64,000 bases of DNA from Gordonia sp. SL306 (GCF_026625785.1 NZ_CP113063.1:1736001-1800000), one strand, 5' to 3'. Shown: positions 37,303-47,070, counted from the stretch's first letter. Numbers and translations are program-made. Notes: generated by a model not told the origin, from the letters alone.

Positions 37303-37872
37303 ATGGCTGACCGGCGCAAACGTTTCGGCGAGGCCGCCCTGACGGTCATCTCGACCGGAGGGCTCCGCGCACTCACCCATCGTTCGGTGGACGAGGCGGC
37401 CGGCCTGCCTCCCGGTTCGGTGAACTATTACGCGCCGACCCGGGCGAAGCTCGAGGCACTCGCGCTGACCGAGGCATACGAGCAGATGTACGCGATCGCC
37501 ATTCGCACGTTCGGGCCGATCCTGGAGACCGACGAGCCCTCCACCGGTCTCGTCCTCGACTGCACCACCGATTTCGTGGCGGCCATGTCGGCGGAGACGG
37601 GACTCGTCGCGGCCCGCCATGCGCTGCTCGTCGAGTCACAGTTCGATGACGGCCTGCGCAAACAGGTGACGACCAATCGCAACGCCTTTGTCGCGTTCAC
37701 CGAACCGTTCGTCCGGTCGAACGCGCCCGACAGCCCGGCGCGAACGGCCGAACTCATCGTCGCTCTGGTCGAAGGCCTCATCCAACAGCAGACGCTCGTT
37801 GCGACAACGAATTTCCACCGCCCGATGGTCCGCGCCGCGATCGCACGGATCTTCGGGTTCGCCGGGGGTTGA
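37303..37872 (+). CDS. TetR-family regulator
   Basis: Regulator of 189 aa. Helix-turn-helix: GLRALTHRSVDEAAGLPPGSVNYYAPTRAKLEALAL, the standard N-terminal DNA-binding half. The remaining three-quarters is a ligand domain with the TetR_C_6-like look (LLVESQFDDGLRKQV). ATG 37303 is chosen; TTG 37300 is in frame just before. It is divergent from dnaK and followed convergently by lon. No neighbouring target is obvious. Confidence 0.8.
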   Translation: MADRRKRFGEAALTVISTGGLRALTHRSVDEAAGLPPGSVNYYAPTRAKLEALALTEAYEQMYAIAIRTFGPILETDEPSTGLVLDCTTDFVAAMSAETGLVAARHALLVESQFDDGLRKQVTTNRNAFVAFTEPFVRSNAPDSPARTAELIVALVEGLIQQQTLVATTNFHRPMVRAAIARIFGFAGG

Positions 37873-37992
37873 GCCCTCCGTCGACGAATATGACTGCGGC
37901 GTGAGCGCATTGCGGCGACAATAGTTGTCGTCGCGGCGCGCCCACGCCGCGGTCGTATTCAGATTTCCGATCGATCGCCGGTCATGCAACCG

Positions 37993-40320
37993 TCAGGCAG
38001 CGGACACCGCCAGTTCCTCGACCGGCTCCAGCGCCTGCGCGATGATGTCGGCGACATCGACCATCGGTTTGACCTCGAGCGCCTCGAGAACCTCGGCGGG
38101 GACGTCGTCGAGGTCGGGCTCGTTGCGCTGCGGGATGAAGACGGTCCGCAGTCCATTACGTTGCGCGGCAAGCAGTTTCTGCTTGACTCCACCGATCGGC
38201 AGCACTCGCCCGTTCAGCGTGACCTCACCTGTCATCCCCACGTCGGCACGAACCTTGCGGCCCGTCGCCATCGACACCAGCGCCGTCACCATCGTGACGC
38301 CTGCGCTCGGACCGTCCTTGGGCACGGCACCCGCAGGCACGTGCACGTGGATGGTCTTGTCGAGCGCCACCGGGTCGACACCGAGTTGCTCGGCGTGCGC
38401 TCGCACGTACGAAAGTGCGATCTGCGCCGACTCTTTCATCACGTCGCCCAGTTGACCGGTCAGCTTGAGACCCGCCTCGCCGTCGGTGCCGTTGACCTCG
38501 ATGAACAGGACGTCGCCACCCATGCCGGTGACCGCCAGACCGGTGGCCACGCCCGGCACCGCCGTACGCTCCTCCGATTCGGGAGTGAAGCGCGCGCGAC
38601 CGATGTACTCCTTGAGGTCGGACTCCCCGATCTCGATCGGCGCCCGCGCCTTGCCGGATTCGAGGTTGGTCGCAGCCTTGCGGAGCAACTTGGCGAGCAG
38701 CCGTTCGAACTGTCGCACACCGGGTTCCCGGGTGTAGTTCGCGGCGATCTCGCGCAGTGCTTCGTCGGCGACGGTCACCTCGGCGTCGGTCAGGGCCGCG
38801 CGCTCGGCCTGCCTCGGCAGCAAGAAGTCACGGGCGATCGCGACCTTGTCGTCCTCGGTGTAGCCGTCGATGGTCACCAGCTCCATCCGGTCCAGCAGCG
38901 CCGACGGGATGTTCTCGACCACGTTGGCGGTGGCCAGGAACAGGACGTCCGAGAGGTCGAGATCCAGATCGAGGTAGTGATCACGGAAGGTGTGGTTCTG
39001 CGCGGGGTCGAGGACCTCGAGCAGCGCCGCCGCGGGGTCGCCGCGGTAGTCCGAGCCGACCTTGTCGATCTCGTCCAGCAGCACAACCGGATTCATCGAT
39101 CCGGCCTCGCCGATGGCCCGCACGATGCGGCCAGGTAGGGCACCGACGTAGGTGCGCCGGTGACCGCGGATCTCCGCCTCGTCACGCACGCCGCCGAGGG
39201 CGACGCGGACGAACTTGCGACCGAGAGCACGGGCGACCGATTCACCCAGCGACGTCTTGCCGACGCCGGGAGGGCCGGCCAGCACCATCACAGCACCCGA
39301 CCCGCGACCGCCGACGACCTGCAGGCCACGCTCGGCACGCCGAGCCCGAACGGCCAGGTATTCGACGATGCGATCCTTCACGTCGACCAGACCGTGGTGA
39401 TCGGCGTCGAGGATTTCGCGGGCACCCTTGATGTCGGTAGAGTCCTCGGTCCGCTCGCTCCACGGGAGGTCGAGCACGGTGTCGAGCCAGGTCCGGATCC
39501 AGCCGGTCTCCGGCGACTGATCGCTGGCACGTTCGAGCTTGCCGACCTCACGCAAGGCGGCTTCACGCACCTTGTCGGGAAGATCGGCGGCTTCGACGCG
39601 ACCGCGATAGTCGTCGGCACCTTCGGGCTCGTCCTCACCGAGTTCCTTGCGGATGGCGGAGAGTTGCTGGCGCAGCAGGAATTCCTTCTGCTGCTTCTCC
39701 ATCCCGTTGCGGACGTCGTCGGCGATCTTGTCGCTGACCTCGGTCTCGGCGATGTGCTCGCTGGTCCACTCGATGAGCAGGGTGAGCCGCTCGCCGATGT
39801 CGGGCGTCTCCAACAGCTGACGCTTCTGGATGTCGGTCAGCCATGACGAGTAGCCGGAGGTGTCCGCGAGTGCAGACGGATCCGACATCTTGTTGACGCC
39901 GTCGATGATCTGCCACGCCTCCCGGCGCTGCAGCATGGCAAGCACGAGCTTCTTGTACTCGGCAGCCAGCGCCTTCACGTCGTCGGTGATCTCGGGATCA
40001 TCGATCTCGGTGACCTCGACCCACAGCGCGTTGCCGTGGCCGGGCGCACCCGTGCCGATCTGGGCCCGGGTCTCACCCTTCACCACCGCGGCGGTCTGCC
40101 CGCCGGGCATGCGCCCGACCTGCACGATCGACGCGATCACGCCGTAGCTGGGATACCGGTCGTCCAGTCGCGGCGCGACCAGGAGCTTGCCGGATTCACT
40201 CGCGCGGGCCGCGTCAACGGTCGCCTGGGCGGCATCGTCGAGCGGGATCGGGACAACCATGCCCGGCAGGACGACGAGGTCCGGAACGAACAGAACGGGC
40301 ACTGAATATGTCTGTGACAT
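37993..40320 (-). CDS. lon: ATP-dependent protease Lon
   Basis: Lon of 775 aa. N-terminal substrate-binding domain ([23 protein letters not shown]), AAA+ module with Walker [14 protein letters not shown] and Walker [11 protein letters not shown], then the Ser-Lys protease domain: catalytic Ser in [15 protein letters not shown] and catalytic Lys in [17 protein letters not shown]. It degrades damaged and regulatory proteins. Start ATG 40320 follows GGAGG. A HAIR-like site lies 14-32 bases upstream, so HspR control, known for Streptomyces lon, is likely. Confidence 0.95.
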   Translation of the reverse strand: MSQTYSVPVLFVPDLVVLPGMVVPIPLDDAAQATVDAARASESGKLLVAPRLDDRYPSYGVIASIVQVGRMPGGQTAAVVKGETRAQIGTGAPGHGNALWVEVTEIDDPEITDDVKALAAEYKKLVLAMLQRREAWQIIDGVNKMSDPSALADTSGYSSWLTDIQKRQLLETPDIGERLTLLIEWTSEHIAETEVSDKIADDVRNGMEKQQKEFLLRQQLSAIRKELGEDEPEGADDYRGRVEAADLPDKVREAALREVGKLERASDQSPETGWIRTWLDTVLDLPWSERTEDSTDIKGAREILDADHHGLVDVKDRIVEYLAVRARRAERGLQVVGGRGSGAVMVLAGPPGVGKTSLGESVARALGRKFVRVALGGVRDEAEIRGHRRTYVGALPGRIVRAIGEAGSMNPVVLLDEIDKVGSDYRGDPAAALLEVLDPAQNHTFRDHYLDLDLDLSDVLFLATANVVENIPSALLDRMELVTIDGYTEDDKVAIARDFLLPRQAERAALTDAEVTVADEALREIAANYTREPGVRQFERLLAKLLRKAATNLESGKARAPIEIGESDLKEYIGRARFTPESEERTAVPGVATGLAVTGMGGDVLFIEVNGTDGEAGLKLTGQLGDVMKESAQIALSYVRAHAEQLGVDPVALDKTIHVHVPAGAVPKDGPSAGVTMVTALVSMATGRKVRADVGMTGEVTLNGRVLPIGGVKQKLLAAQRNGLRTVFIPQRNEPDLDDVPAEVLEALEVKPMVDVADIIAQALEPVEELAVSAA

Positions 40321-40333
40321 TCATCCTCCAAAG

Positions 40334-40352
40334 TTCAGTCTGACCGACTCAA
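40334..40352. promoter_or_regulatory. HAIR-like HspR operator at the lon start
   Basis: TTCAGT-N7-ACTCAA, one change from the perfect core seen at 37142-37160. It ends 14 bases before the lon ATG, where bound HspR would block transcription or the leader. Confidence 0.75.
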
Positions 40353-40393
40353 CCCTGGTGGCGGGATGTTTGTTCCCGGGGATATTTCGCCAG

Positions 40394-40421
40394 GAGCGGA
40401 ATGGTATCGCCATTCCCGCTC
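40394..40421. terminator. Hairpin after the Imm52-like gene
   Basis: GAGCGGAATGG pairs with CCATTCCCGCTC over a five-base loop, with one bulged G. It lies just 3' of the Imm52-like gene (minus strand) and upstream of lon. Its arms share the ATTCCCGCTCA core of the element at 25937 and 26481. No T-run follows. Confidence 0.5.
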
Positions 40422-40434
40422 ACCGGTTCGCCGC

Positions 40435-41139
40435 TCAGAGAGTCGCGCGCTCCAGCGGCGTCGCGAGCGGCCGGAGGACACCGGCAGCATCAAGTCGCCG
40501 GTACCCATCCACCACGGCCTCGACGTCGCCCGGGTCGGCGACCGTCAGGAGCACGCCGCCGGACGGCAGGTCGATCCGCGCCATGGCCTCGCCGTGCGGC
40601 ACTAGCCGAGCTCGACCGGGCGAGAGGTAGCCGACGCGCCCGACGACAGGTTCTCCGACGGTGTACCCGGCGTCGTCCTCCAACGCATCGAGGATCGCGT
40701 CGTCAGTGACGTCCCCGAAGTCCGGCTCCCAGATCGTCGCCAGCATCGCGAGCAGACCGACCTCGTCGATGACGACACCCTCCGGCGATTCGACGGCGAG
40801 AACCGTTGACTGCAAGAGATATTCGGGTTCGCCGCCCGCGACTCCAGAGATCTCCAGCTCGAGGCCCGCAGTGGTGCCGGCGATGACCCGCAGTCCCACA
40901 CCCACCCGGTCCGACCAGGGTTCCGCCGACTGCGCGTCGATCAGCAGCGACACCAACTCGCCGACCGACACGGGGGTGGGTGGGCCGGACGCTCGGACCT
41001 GACGCCACCGCAGCTCCGCCACCGCCGGTACCGATGAGAGCAGGGGCGCGACCTGCTCCAACGTCTGGCGCCATCGAGCAGCAACCGATTCGACGGGCTC
41101 CGGTCGTCGCCCCCAGAAGACTCGTATGACGCGTCGCAT
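40435..41139 (-). CDS. Imm52-like protein of unknown function
   Basis: Protein of 234 aa without signal peptide or membrane segment. The N-terminus MRRVIRVFWGRRPEPVESVAARW resembles the start of the Imm52 immunity-protein family (usually FWGPRPE plus a helical stretch ending in P.L..W). The start ATG 41139 with AAGG upstream is preferred; the frame runs to 41220. No toxin gene is next to it. It could be an orphan immunity protein or a mere fold relative; the match is from memory and not strong. Confidence 0.45.
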   Translation of the reverse strand: MRRVIRVFWGRRPEPVESVAARWRQTLEQVAPLLSSVPAVAELRWRQVRASGPPTPVSVGELVSLLIDAQSAEPWSDRVGVGLRVIAGTTAGLELEISGVAGGEPEYLLQSTVLAVESPEGVVIDEVGLLAMLATIWEPDFGDVTDDAILDALEDDAGYTVGEPVVGRVGYLSPGRARLVPHGEAMARIDLPSGGVLLTVADPGDVEAVVDGYRRLDAAGVLRPLATPLERATL

Positions 41140-41538
41140 CCAAGAGACCTTACGGTGGGGTGGTGCACCATCCTCGATGAGCAGCCCATCGATCAGAACA
41201 GTGAGCGCGCGGCTGCTCATGCGCCTTTCTGCAGACTCGACTTATACAAAAGCTAGCACTGCCGAGTGGGCCGGAAGCGAACATTCTGGACATATCTCCC
41301 AAACCGCCAATGCGCCTTGATGATTCGCCGATCGCCACGACGACTGCCAACCGTGGAGTCATGTCCGAATCCGGAGTTGTCGACGGCAGGACCTCACCGA
41401 TGCGGTGGGCGCACGCCCACGTCACGGCAACCACTGACCGGTTCGCCACCACAGGTCGATTCACCGGCCGAGGCTGCTCGCACCTACGCCGCGGCACGCA
41501 AATCGGCTGATGCGGTGAGCGTCTGAGGCCGGCGCGGT
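41140..41538. other. Gene-poor gap between Imm52-like and lipase genes
   Basis: About 400 bases with no recognised gene. A + strand frame ending at 41526 closes with DSPAEAARTYAAARKSADAVSV, which looks protein-like, but nothing upstream in it is convincing. The part 41225-41320 is clearly more AT-rich than its surroundings. It may be the remains of a lost gene. Confidence 0.35.
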
Positions 41539-42432
41539 CTACCAGGCGTCGCCGCGATCGACCGCGTTGAACGCGGTCTCCAGCGGAGCCCATCCGTTTG
41601 TGGTGTCGTGCGGCTTGCCCTCGGATGCGTGCCAGTAGCGCAGGTTGTACTTGCCGCCCCCTGGCTTGAGCATGCGCATGTTGGTGTGCGAGATGTCGTG
41701 ATCTGCATCTGACGCGTAGCGGTATTTGTGCTCTGCCGGTCGATCCTTGTCGTAACCGGAACCGGCGTACACGGTCTGGTCCTCATCGGACCCGGCGAGA
41801 CTCCAGTCGACACCCGCGGCCCACTTCTGGTCGAGCCGGTTCTCGGGCGCCTGCAGTACCTCCAGGAATTTCGAGCCCGGCACCATCTCGTCCCATTGCA
41901 CACTGTGGTACTTGAACTCATCGATGATGCCCTGGTGCGGAGTCGCCAGCGTGACGACATCGCCGACCTTGAGCTTCGCGGCCGGAAAGCCCTTCCAGTG
42001 CTGCGCCGAGCCCAGCAATGCCACGCGCGTCACGAGTCCGCCCATGGAGTGCGCGACGATGTCGACCGACTGGCCCTTACGCGTGTCGGCGTCGTAGATG
42101 TGGTTGGCGAGTGCCGCCGCCACCGTCTTGATCCGCGTATCGGTACTGGCGTTGCCGAGGTCGACATCGCAGTTGCTGTCACCCGCGTAGTACCCGACGG
42201 TGTGCAGCGACGATCTGGTCATCCCCTTGGACGTGAAGTAGTCCATGGCATCGCCCCACAACGATGCACAATCCGACTTGCCGGAGTCGTTGTAGCCGTG
42301 GACAAGGTAGACCGGATCTCCCCCGTTCGCAGCTGGGGCGGAACTCGCAGTCGGCGCCGTGGCTGCCGTCAACGCTCCCGAGACGACGGCGGCCACCAGC
42401 GTGACCGCTGCCCGAATTCGCCTCGCACCCAT
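41539..42432 (-). CDS. Secreted alpha/beta hydrolase, lipase-like
   Basis: Exported hydrolase of 297 aa. A signal peptide covers about residues 1-32 (MGARRIRAAVTLVAAVVSG, then an Ala-rich stretch). Lipase class motifs: VYLVHGYNDSGKSDC near the start, nucleophile Ser in DIVAHSMGGLVTR, and TLATPHQGI. A late His in SHTNMRML or WHASEG may complete the triad. The start ATG 42432 has GGGGAG at the right distance; the longer frame is not used. It probably cleaves lipid or polyester ester bonds outside the cell. Confidence 0.85.
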   Translation of the reverse strand: MGARRIRAAVTLVAAVVSGALTAATAPTASSAPAANGGDPVYLVHGYNDSGKSDCASLWGDAMDYFTSKGMTRSSLHTVGYYAGDSNCDVDLGNASTDTRIKTVAAALANHIYDADTRKGQSVDIVAHSMGGLVTRVALLGSAQHWKGFPAAKLKVGDVVTLATPHQGIIDEFKYHSVQWDEMVPGSKFLEVLQAPENRLDQKWAAGVDWSLAGSDEDQTVYAGSGYDKDRPAEHKYRYASDADHDISHTNMRMLKPGGGKYNLRYWHASEGKPHDTTNGWAPLETAFNAVDRGDAW

Positions 42433-42607
42433 GGATTCTCCCCTCATCACCGTCTTTCGCACGCTGTGCTTCTCGAATCTCCGGGATGGTACCAAGTGGC
42501 GATACGGCGCTGGGTCCCACATCCATCGGCCGGGCGGCGTCCATTCGGCCCGGCGCACAGCGCGAAGGTGAGATGATCGAAGACAACCGTTCCGAAAGGT
42601 CACGACT

Positions 42608-42937
42608 ATGGATCTGTTCGCGGGTATCCCCGTCAGCAACCTGGCGAACGCTGCCGGTTGGTATGAACGACTCCTGGGTGACGTGACGTCATTCGACCCG
42701 AACGATCAGGAACGGGTCTGGACACTCACCGCGCATGGCCACCTCTACGCTGTCATCGCACCCGACGACGCCGGGCACGGGCGCGCGACGTTGTTCGTCG
42801 ACAGTCTCGATGAGTTCCTCGCCGCAGCCGCGGCGCGCGGCGTCGAACCCGAGTCGACGGAGACCTACGACAACGGTGTCCGCAAGGCCGTCTTCCGCGA
42901 TCCCGATGGCAACGAGATCGGTGTGGGTGGCAAGTGA
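42608..42937 (+). CDS. VOC-family (glyoxalase-like) protein
   Basis: Single-domain vicinal-oxygen-chelate protein of 109 aa: FAGIPVSNLANAAGWYERLLG at the start and KAVFRDPDGNEIGVGG at the end. The fold normally binds a metal or a small ligand, as in glyoxalase I and antibiotic-binding proteins. AAAGG precedes the ATG. Divergent from the lipase gene. Its stop overlaps GTG 42934 of the cutinase frame (GTGA), so the two may be co-transcribed. Confidence 0.75.
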   Translation: MDLFAGIPVSNLANAAGWYERLLGDVTSFDPNDQERVWTLTAHGHLYAVIAPDDAGHGRATLFVDSLDEFLAAAAARGVEPESTETYDNGVRKAVFRDPDGNEIGVGGK

Positions 42938-43014
42938 ACAATCGCCGACAGGTGCAACCAGCCTGGAGATCAGCTGGAAATTCGACCCATCCGAACGCCG
43001 TCCACGTCCGAACC

Positions 43015-43773
43015 ATGTGCATGAACCTTGAATCCCACAGTTCAACCAGTGCTCTGTCCAGCGTCGGCGCCCGATTGACCGTGTCGTTTCTCTGTTTGTT
43101 CGCGGCTCTCGCGGGCGGGGTGGTGATGAACGCCCCGAAGGCGTCGGCTGCCACGTGCTCCGACGTCGCGGTCGTCTTTGCGCGCGGCACCGCCGAACCG
43201 GCGCCTCCGATCGGATTGACCGGTCAGTCGTTCGTCGCGGCGCTGCGTTCGCAACTGCCGGGCAAGTCGGTGGCCGCCCAGGGTGTGAAATACCCCGCGA
43301 GCAGCGATTTCAACAATCGCCCGAAGTTCGTCAAGACCGTGGCTGACGGCGTGAAGGAAGCCCAGAACGAGGTCAAGACCATCGCCGCCACCTGCCCGCG
43401 GACCCGGATCGTCCTCGGCGGATATTCGCAGGGAGCGGTGGTCGCCGGGTATGCGACGAGCGGGAAGATCACGATCGCCGATCGCTACCGCCAGTACGAG
43501 TCGCAGGTGCCCGCCCCGCTGCCCGCCAAGGTGGCGAGCCATGTCGCGGCGGTGGTTCTCTTCGCACCGCCTTCGGACCGGTTCATCAGCGACATCGGTG
43601 CACCGCGGATTCGCGTCGGCGCCCCCTATGAGCCCAAGACGGTCCGGTACTGCATCCCCGGCGACACCATCTGCAACGGCGCACCGGTGGGACAGCCCAA
43701 CGCGCTGCACGTGCTCTACACCGTCAACGGCATGCCGCTGGACGCCGCACACTACGTGGTCGGACGGCTGTAG
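43015..43773 (+). CDS. Secreted cutinase
   Basis: Cutinase-family serine esterase of about 252 aa. Signal peptide: LTVSFLCLFAALAGGVVM, cleaved after about APKASA. Mature part: CSDVAVVFARGTAEPAP, nucleophile Ser in GGYSQGAVVAGY, Asp in YCIPGDTICN and His in DAAHYVVGRL; the Cys pairs match the family. Start choice is uncertain: ATG 43015, ATG 43021, or GTG 42934 overlapping the upstream stop, which would give an unusually long N-terminus before the signal peptide. It hydrolyses cutin, lipid or polyester outside the cell. Confidence 0.88.
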   Translation: MCMNLESHSSTSALSSVGARLTVSFLCLFAALAGGVVMNAPKASAATCSDVAVVFARGTAEPAPPIGLTGQSFVAALRSQLPGKSVAAQGVKYPASSDFNNRPKFVKTVADGVKEAQNEVKTIAATCPRTRIVLGGYSQGAVVAGYATSGKITIADRYRQYESQVPAPLPAKVASHVAAVVLFAPPSDRFISDIGAPRIRVGAPYEPKTVRYCIPGDTICNGAPVGQPNALHVLYTVNGMPLDAAHYVVGRL

Positions 43774-43866
43774 AGCCTGACCGTCGGCGTTTCTCGCCCA
43801 CTCCGATGAGTTCCTCGGTCGCGCCTGGTCACAACTGTTGACCGGCGCGACCGAGGAGGCTCCACC

Positions 43867-44469
43867 ATGGGAAAAGTCATCACGCACATGACGATGTCGC
43901 TCGACGGCTTCATCGCCGACCCGAACGACGATCCGGGCGAGCTGTTCGCCTGGTACGACGCCGGCGAGACGGCGGTGGCCAGCGCGAACGAGGACATCGG
44001 ATTCCACGTCGACGATGCCGACGCGGACGTCCTCGGCGAGTTGACCGGCAACGCAGGCGCACTGGTGTCCGGACGACGCCTGTTCGACATCACCGATGGT
44101 TGGGGCGACAACCACCCGGTCGGCGTCCCGGTCGTCGTCGTCACCCATCACCCGCCCGAGGACGCCACGACCCGGTGGCCGAACACCACCTTCGTCGACG
44201 ACGTGGCCGGTGCCATCTCACGGGCGCGGCAGATCGCAGGTTCCGCCGATGTGATCATCGCCAGCCCGACGATCATCCAAGAGGCCCTCGACCTCGATCT
44301 GGTCGACGAGATCTGCGTCAGCCTCGTACCGGTGCTCTTCGGCGAGGGGATCCGCTACTTCGGCCCGCTGGCGAACGGCCATCGGCTCCTCGCAGACCCG
44401 ACGGTCGTCCCCGGTCGCCGCGCCACCCACCTGCGTTATGTCACCGCCGCCAGAACAGATGATGCGTGA
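43867..44469 (+). CDS. Dihydrofolate-reductase-fold (RibD_C) protein 1
   Basis: Protein of 200 aa of the RibD C-terminal/dihydrofolate reductase family: HMTMSLDGFIADPNDDPGELF, ALVSGRRLFDITDGWG, VVVTHHP, IASPTIIQEALDLDLVDE and VPVLFGEGIRYF. These are NADPH-binding reductases with unknown substrates in most bacteria. Its 3' end overlaps the next, convergent, family member by 29 bases. No strong link to folate or riboflavin synthesis is seen nearby. Confidence 0.83.
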   Translation: MGKVITHMTMSLDGFIADPNDDPGELFAWYDAGETAVASANEDIGFHVDDADADVLGELTGNAGALVSGRRLFDITDGWGDNHPVGVPVVVVTHHPPEDATTRWPNTTFVDDVAGAISRARQIAGSADVIIASPTIIQEALDLDLVDEICVSLVPVLFGEGIRYFGPLANGHRLLADPTVVPGRRATHLRYVTAARTDDA

Positions 44470-45091
44470 CCGCACCGCCCGGACTCGGCACGACGTCGCA
44501 GCGATAGCGATCGAGCAGCTCGTCGGGTGACTCCCAGAGTCGCACGCCGGACCCGAGCTCGACCTCGTTTGCCACCGCCACGTGCAAGGTGTCGACCAGG
44601 CCGGCGTCGAGGAATTCCCGCACAGTGGTCGCGCCGCCGCCGAGCCGCACATCCTTGCCGTCGGCGGCGGCCTTCGCTTTGTCGAGGGCCGTCGCCGGGT
44701 CGTCGTCGATGAAGTGGAACGTCGTATCCGACAAGGTGAACGACGGTCGCAGGTGATGGGTCAGGACGAACACCGGCGTGTGGAACGGCGGCTCGTCGCC
44801 CCACCAGCCGAGCCAGCTGTGATCCTCCCAGGGTCCGCGGTACGGGCTGAACTTGTTGCTGCCCATGATCTCGGCACCGATGTTGTGGGAGAAGTCGCGG
44901 GTCAGGTAGTCGTCGAGCCCGCGGGTGCCGCCGGAGTCGGTGCGGTTGGGCCAACTCGCTGTCTTGATCACCCACGACATCAACGTCGCCGGATCGGCAT
45001 GACCGAACGGCCGTTCGAGGCTCTGTCCGTCACCGGCCCCGAAGCCGTCGCGCGACACCGTGAAGTTCTGGACTTTCAGTAGCTGACCCAT
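44441..45091 (-). CDS. Dihydrofolate-reductase-fold (RibD_C) protein 2
   Basis: Protein of 216 aa, same fold as the convergent neighbour but distant in sequence: VQNFTVSRDGFGAGDGQS, GAEIMGSNKFSPYRGPWE, VFVLTHHLRPS, VRLGGGATTVREFLDAGLVD. The start ATG 45091 is preferred over 45106. A tail-to-tail pair of two family members is unusual and may reflect an old inverted duplication. Confidence 0.83.
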   Translation of the reverse strand: MGQLLKVQNFTVSRDGFGAGDGQSLERPFGHADPATLMSWVIKTASWPNRTDSGGTRGLDDYLTRDFSHNIGAEIMGSNKFSPYRGPWEDHSWLGWWGDEPPFHTPVFVLTHHLRPSFTLSDTTFHFIDDDPATALDKAKAAADGKDVRLGGGATTVREFLDAGLVDTLHVAVANEVELGSGVRLWESPDELLDRYRCDVVPSPGGAVTHHLFWRR

Positions 45092-45162
45092 TCGACAATC
45101 CTGCACTCTCGACGTAGCTGACGATGGTCAGACTGCCCGAGTCCGGGGAAATCATCGGCCCG

Positions 45163-45588
45163 TCACGAGTTCCCTCGCCGCCGCTCGTCGTGGTCCGGCG
45201 ACGCAGGCCGCGCGAGGGGGTGGTCGGTCGTCTCGAGAAAATCGAGCAACTCGAGAACACTGTCGCGTCGATCCGGCGGGAGGCGGGCGATCGCCACCGC
45301 CATCATCCACAGATCGTGGTCGACGTCGAGCCGCGCGGTCCGGATCTCGTCGCCGGAGGCCGGTGTCTCGCCGGCTTCTGCGAAATACTCGGGAGTGACG
45401 CCGAACCCGGCGGCGATGGCGATGACGGTCTCCACCGATGGATGCACGATATGACCAGACCGGACGGCCGACAGAGTGCCGACGTCGAGGCGGTGGCCCC
45501 GCTCGCGAGCGCGCCCCACCACTTCCGCAGCCGTCAGGTCCGGCCAGAACTCGAAGAGCGCCTCGATGCGGTCAGGGATCACCGACAC
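45163..45588 (-). CDS. EspR-like helix-turn-helix regulator
   Basis: Protein of 141 aa that matches the layout of mycobacterial EspR: N-terminal XRE helix-turn-helix (LFEFWPDLTAAEVVGRARERG, VGTLSAVRSGHIVHPSVETVIAIAAGFGVTPEYF) and a C-terminal helical dimer region (AVAIARLPPDRRDSVLELLDFL). EspR acts as a nucleoid-associated regulator; whether this small protein does so is open. Start GTG 45588. It lies between the DHFR-like gene and a DHA2 exporter, same strand. Confidence 0.72.
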   Translation of the reverse strand: MSVIPDRIEALFEFWPDLTAAEVVGRARERGHRLDVGTLSAVRSGHIVHPSVETVIAIAAGFGVTPEYFAEAGETPASGDEIRTARLDVDHDLWMMAVAIARLPPDRRDSVLELLDFLETTDHPLARPASPDHDERRRGNS

Positions 45589-45624
45589 TGCCCACCCCCA
45601 TCGAAGAATTCCCCTCGTCGAATT

Positions 45625-47070
45625 TCAGCGTGAAGCCAGCAAATCATAGACAAGGGCGTTTAACATCGTCGGGGTCATGGCCGGGTGCGCAGCCCCGGCT
45701 CGGCCCCTGTTCGACCAGATACGGCGGGCGGTGACGGTAGCTGCGGCGATCGCAAAAGCCGCGGCAGCCGTGACGAGTGCCCAGGACACGCGTTGAACGA
45801 AGCCGGGCGCCCCGCTAGAACCCGTCGCCACGGCGAAGGTCGCGACCCCCAGCGCGGCCCCGATCTGCCGGGCCGTGTTGGAGGCTCCCGAGGCGGCTCC
45901 GGGAGTTGTCGGGGTGGCCTCGATCGCGGCCGTGACGATTGCCGGCGTCAGTATCCCCAAACCGATTCCCCACACCACGAATCCCGCCGTCACGACGGGA
46001 CGATCGAGCGAGTCCGTGGTCGAGGCGATCACGACGAATCCGATGGCCGACATCGTGATTCCGATGGCGGAGGTCGGCCACGTGCCGAACCGCGCCGTCA
46101 TCCGCGCCGAAACCGTGCCCAACAACGGCAGCGGGAGCAACGCGGGCAACAAGACCAGGCCGGTCGCCAGTGGGCTCAGATGGTGAACGGACTGCAGGAG
46201 CTGGGTGAGGACGAACAGCGTCCCGAGCACGCAGGCGTTCATCAATCCAGCGACGAGGCAGGCCGCGATCAGTTGTCTCCTCGCGGATCGTTCGACCCGG
46301 AGTAACGTTGTGTGCGTTCGCCGTTCGATGCTCACGAACCCAACCGACGCGGCAACGGCCACACTCAGGGCGATGACGGCGTCCGTCGGCGACGAGCGGA
46401 GGCGCAACACCGCCACGGTAGCGGCGGCGATCGCGACGGCCAGCACCACGGCGCCCGCCCAATCCACCCGATCGTCGCCGACCGGATTGTAATTTCCTTG
46501 GGGCGCAGCGGGTTTGGACCGCGCGATCACCACGCCCGTCGCAGCGATCACCGGCACGTTCACCCAGAACACCGACACCCATCCCCACTCCTGCACGAGG
46601 AAGCCACCGATCACCGGACCCGCGGGGACCGCCGCCCCGCCGACGGCCGCCCACACACCGACCAGCCGGGTGCGCTGCCGATCGTCGACAGCAGACTCGG
46701 TCAGCATGGCCAACGTGCCCGGGAGCATCACGGCCGCCGCCATACCCTGGACGAAACGGCCGAGGATCAGCACCGACAGCCCGGACGCCAACGCACACAG
46801 CACCGATGCCGCGCCGAACCCGATCAGTCCGACGAGCACCACCCGCCGGTGGCCGACACGATCGCCGATCGCCCCGGCCGGCAGGAGCAGAGCCGCGAGC
46901 GGCACGGTGTAGGCGTCGACGATCGAGGCGAGTCCGGCGCCCTGCGCCGACAACGCGTGACCGATGGAAGGTAGCGCCACATTCACGACGGTGACGTCGA
47001 GCAACACCAGGAAATACCCACCACAGAGGGCGACGACGACCGACTGGCGCAGACGAGAGATCTCAGCCAT
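45625..47070 (-). CDS. DHA2-family MFS multidrug exporter
   Basis: Fourteen-helix major facilitator of 481 aa (EmrB/QacA type). N-terminal LLDVTVVNVALPSIGHAL (motif D1), motif A region GAIGDRVGHRRVVLVG, and the central motif C-like VGGAAVPAGPVIGGFL. ATG 47070 is the start; the longer frame covers the divergent promoter. It is divergent from an ArsR-type regulator with 64 bases between, which probably controls it in response to a drug-like compound. Confidence 0.87.
   Translation of the reverse strand: MAEISRLRQSVVVALCGGYFLVLLDVTVVNVALPSIGHALSAQGAGLASIVDAYTVPLAALLLPAGAIGDRVGHRRVVLVGLIGFGAASVLCALASGLSVLILGRFVQGMAAAVMLPGTLAMLTESAVDDRQRTRLVGVWAAVGGAAVPAGPVIGGFLVQEWGWVSVFWVNVPVIAATGVVIARSKPAAPQGNYNPVGDDRVDWAGAVVLAVAIAAATVAVLRLRSSPTDAVIALSVAVAASVGFVSIERRTHTTLLRVERSARRQLIAACLVAGLMNACVLGTLFVLTQLLQSVHHLSPLATGLVLLPALLPLPLLGTVSARMTARFGTWPTSAIGITMSAIGFVVIASTTDSLDRPVVTAGFVVWGIGLGILTPAIVTAAIEATPTTPGAASGASNTARQIGAALGVATFAVATGSSGAPGFVQRVSWALVTAAAAFAIAAATVTARRIWSNRGRAGAAHPAMTPTMLNALVYDLLASR

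Noticed and set aside
41310..41510. 66-codon + frame in the gap after the Imm52-like gene
   Set aside because: No ribosome binding site, no family, composition like a shadow frame.
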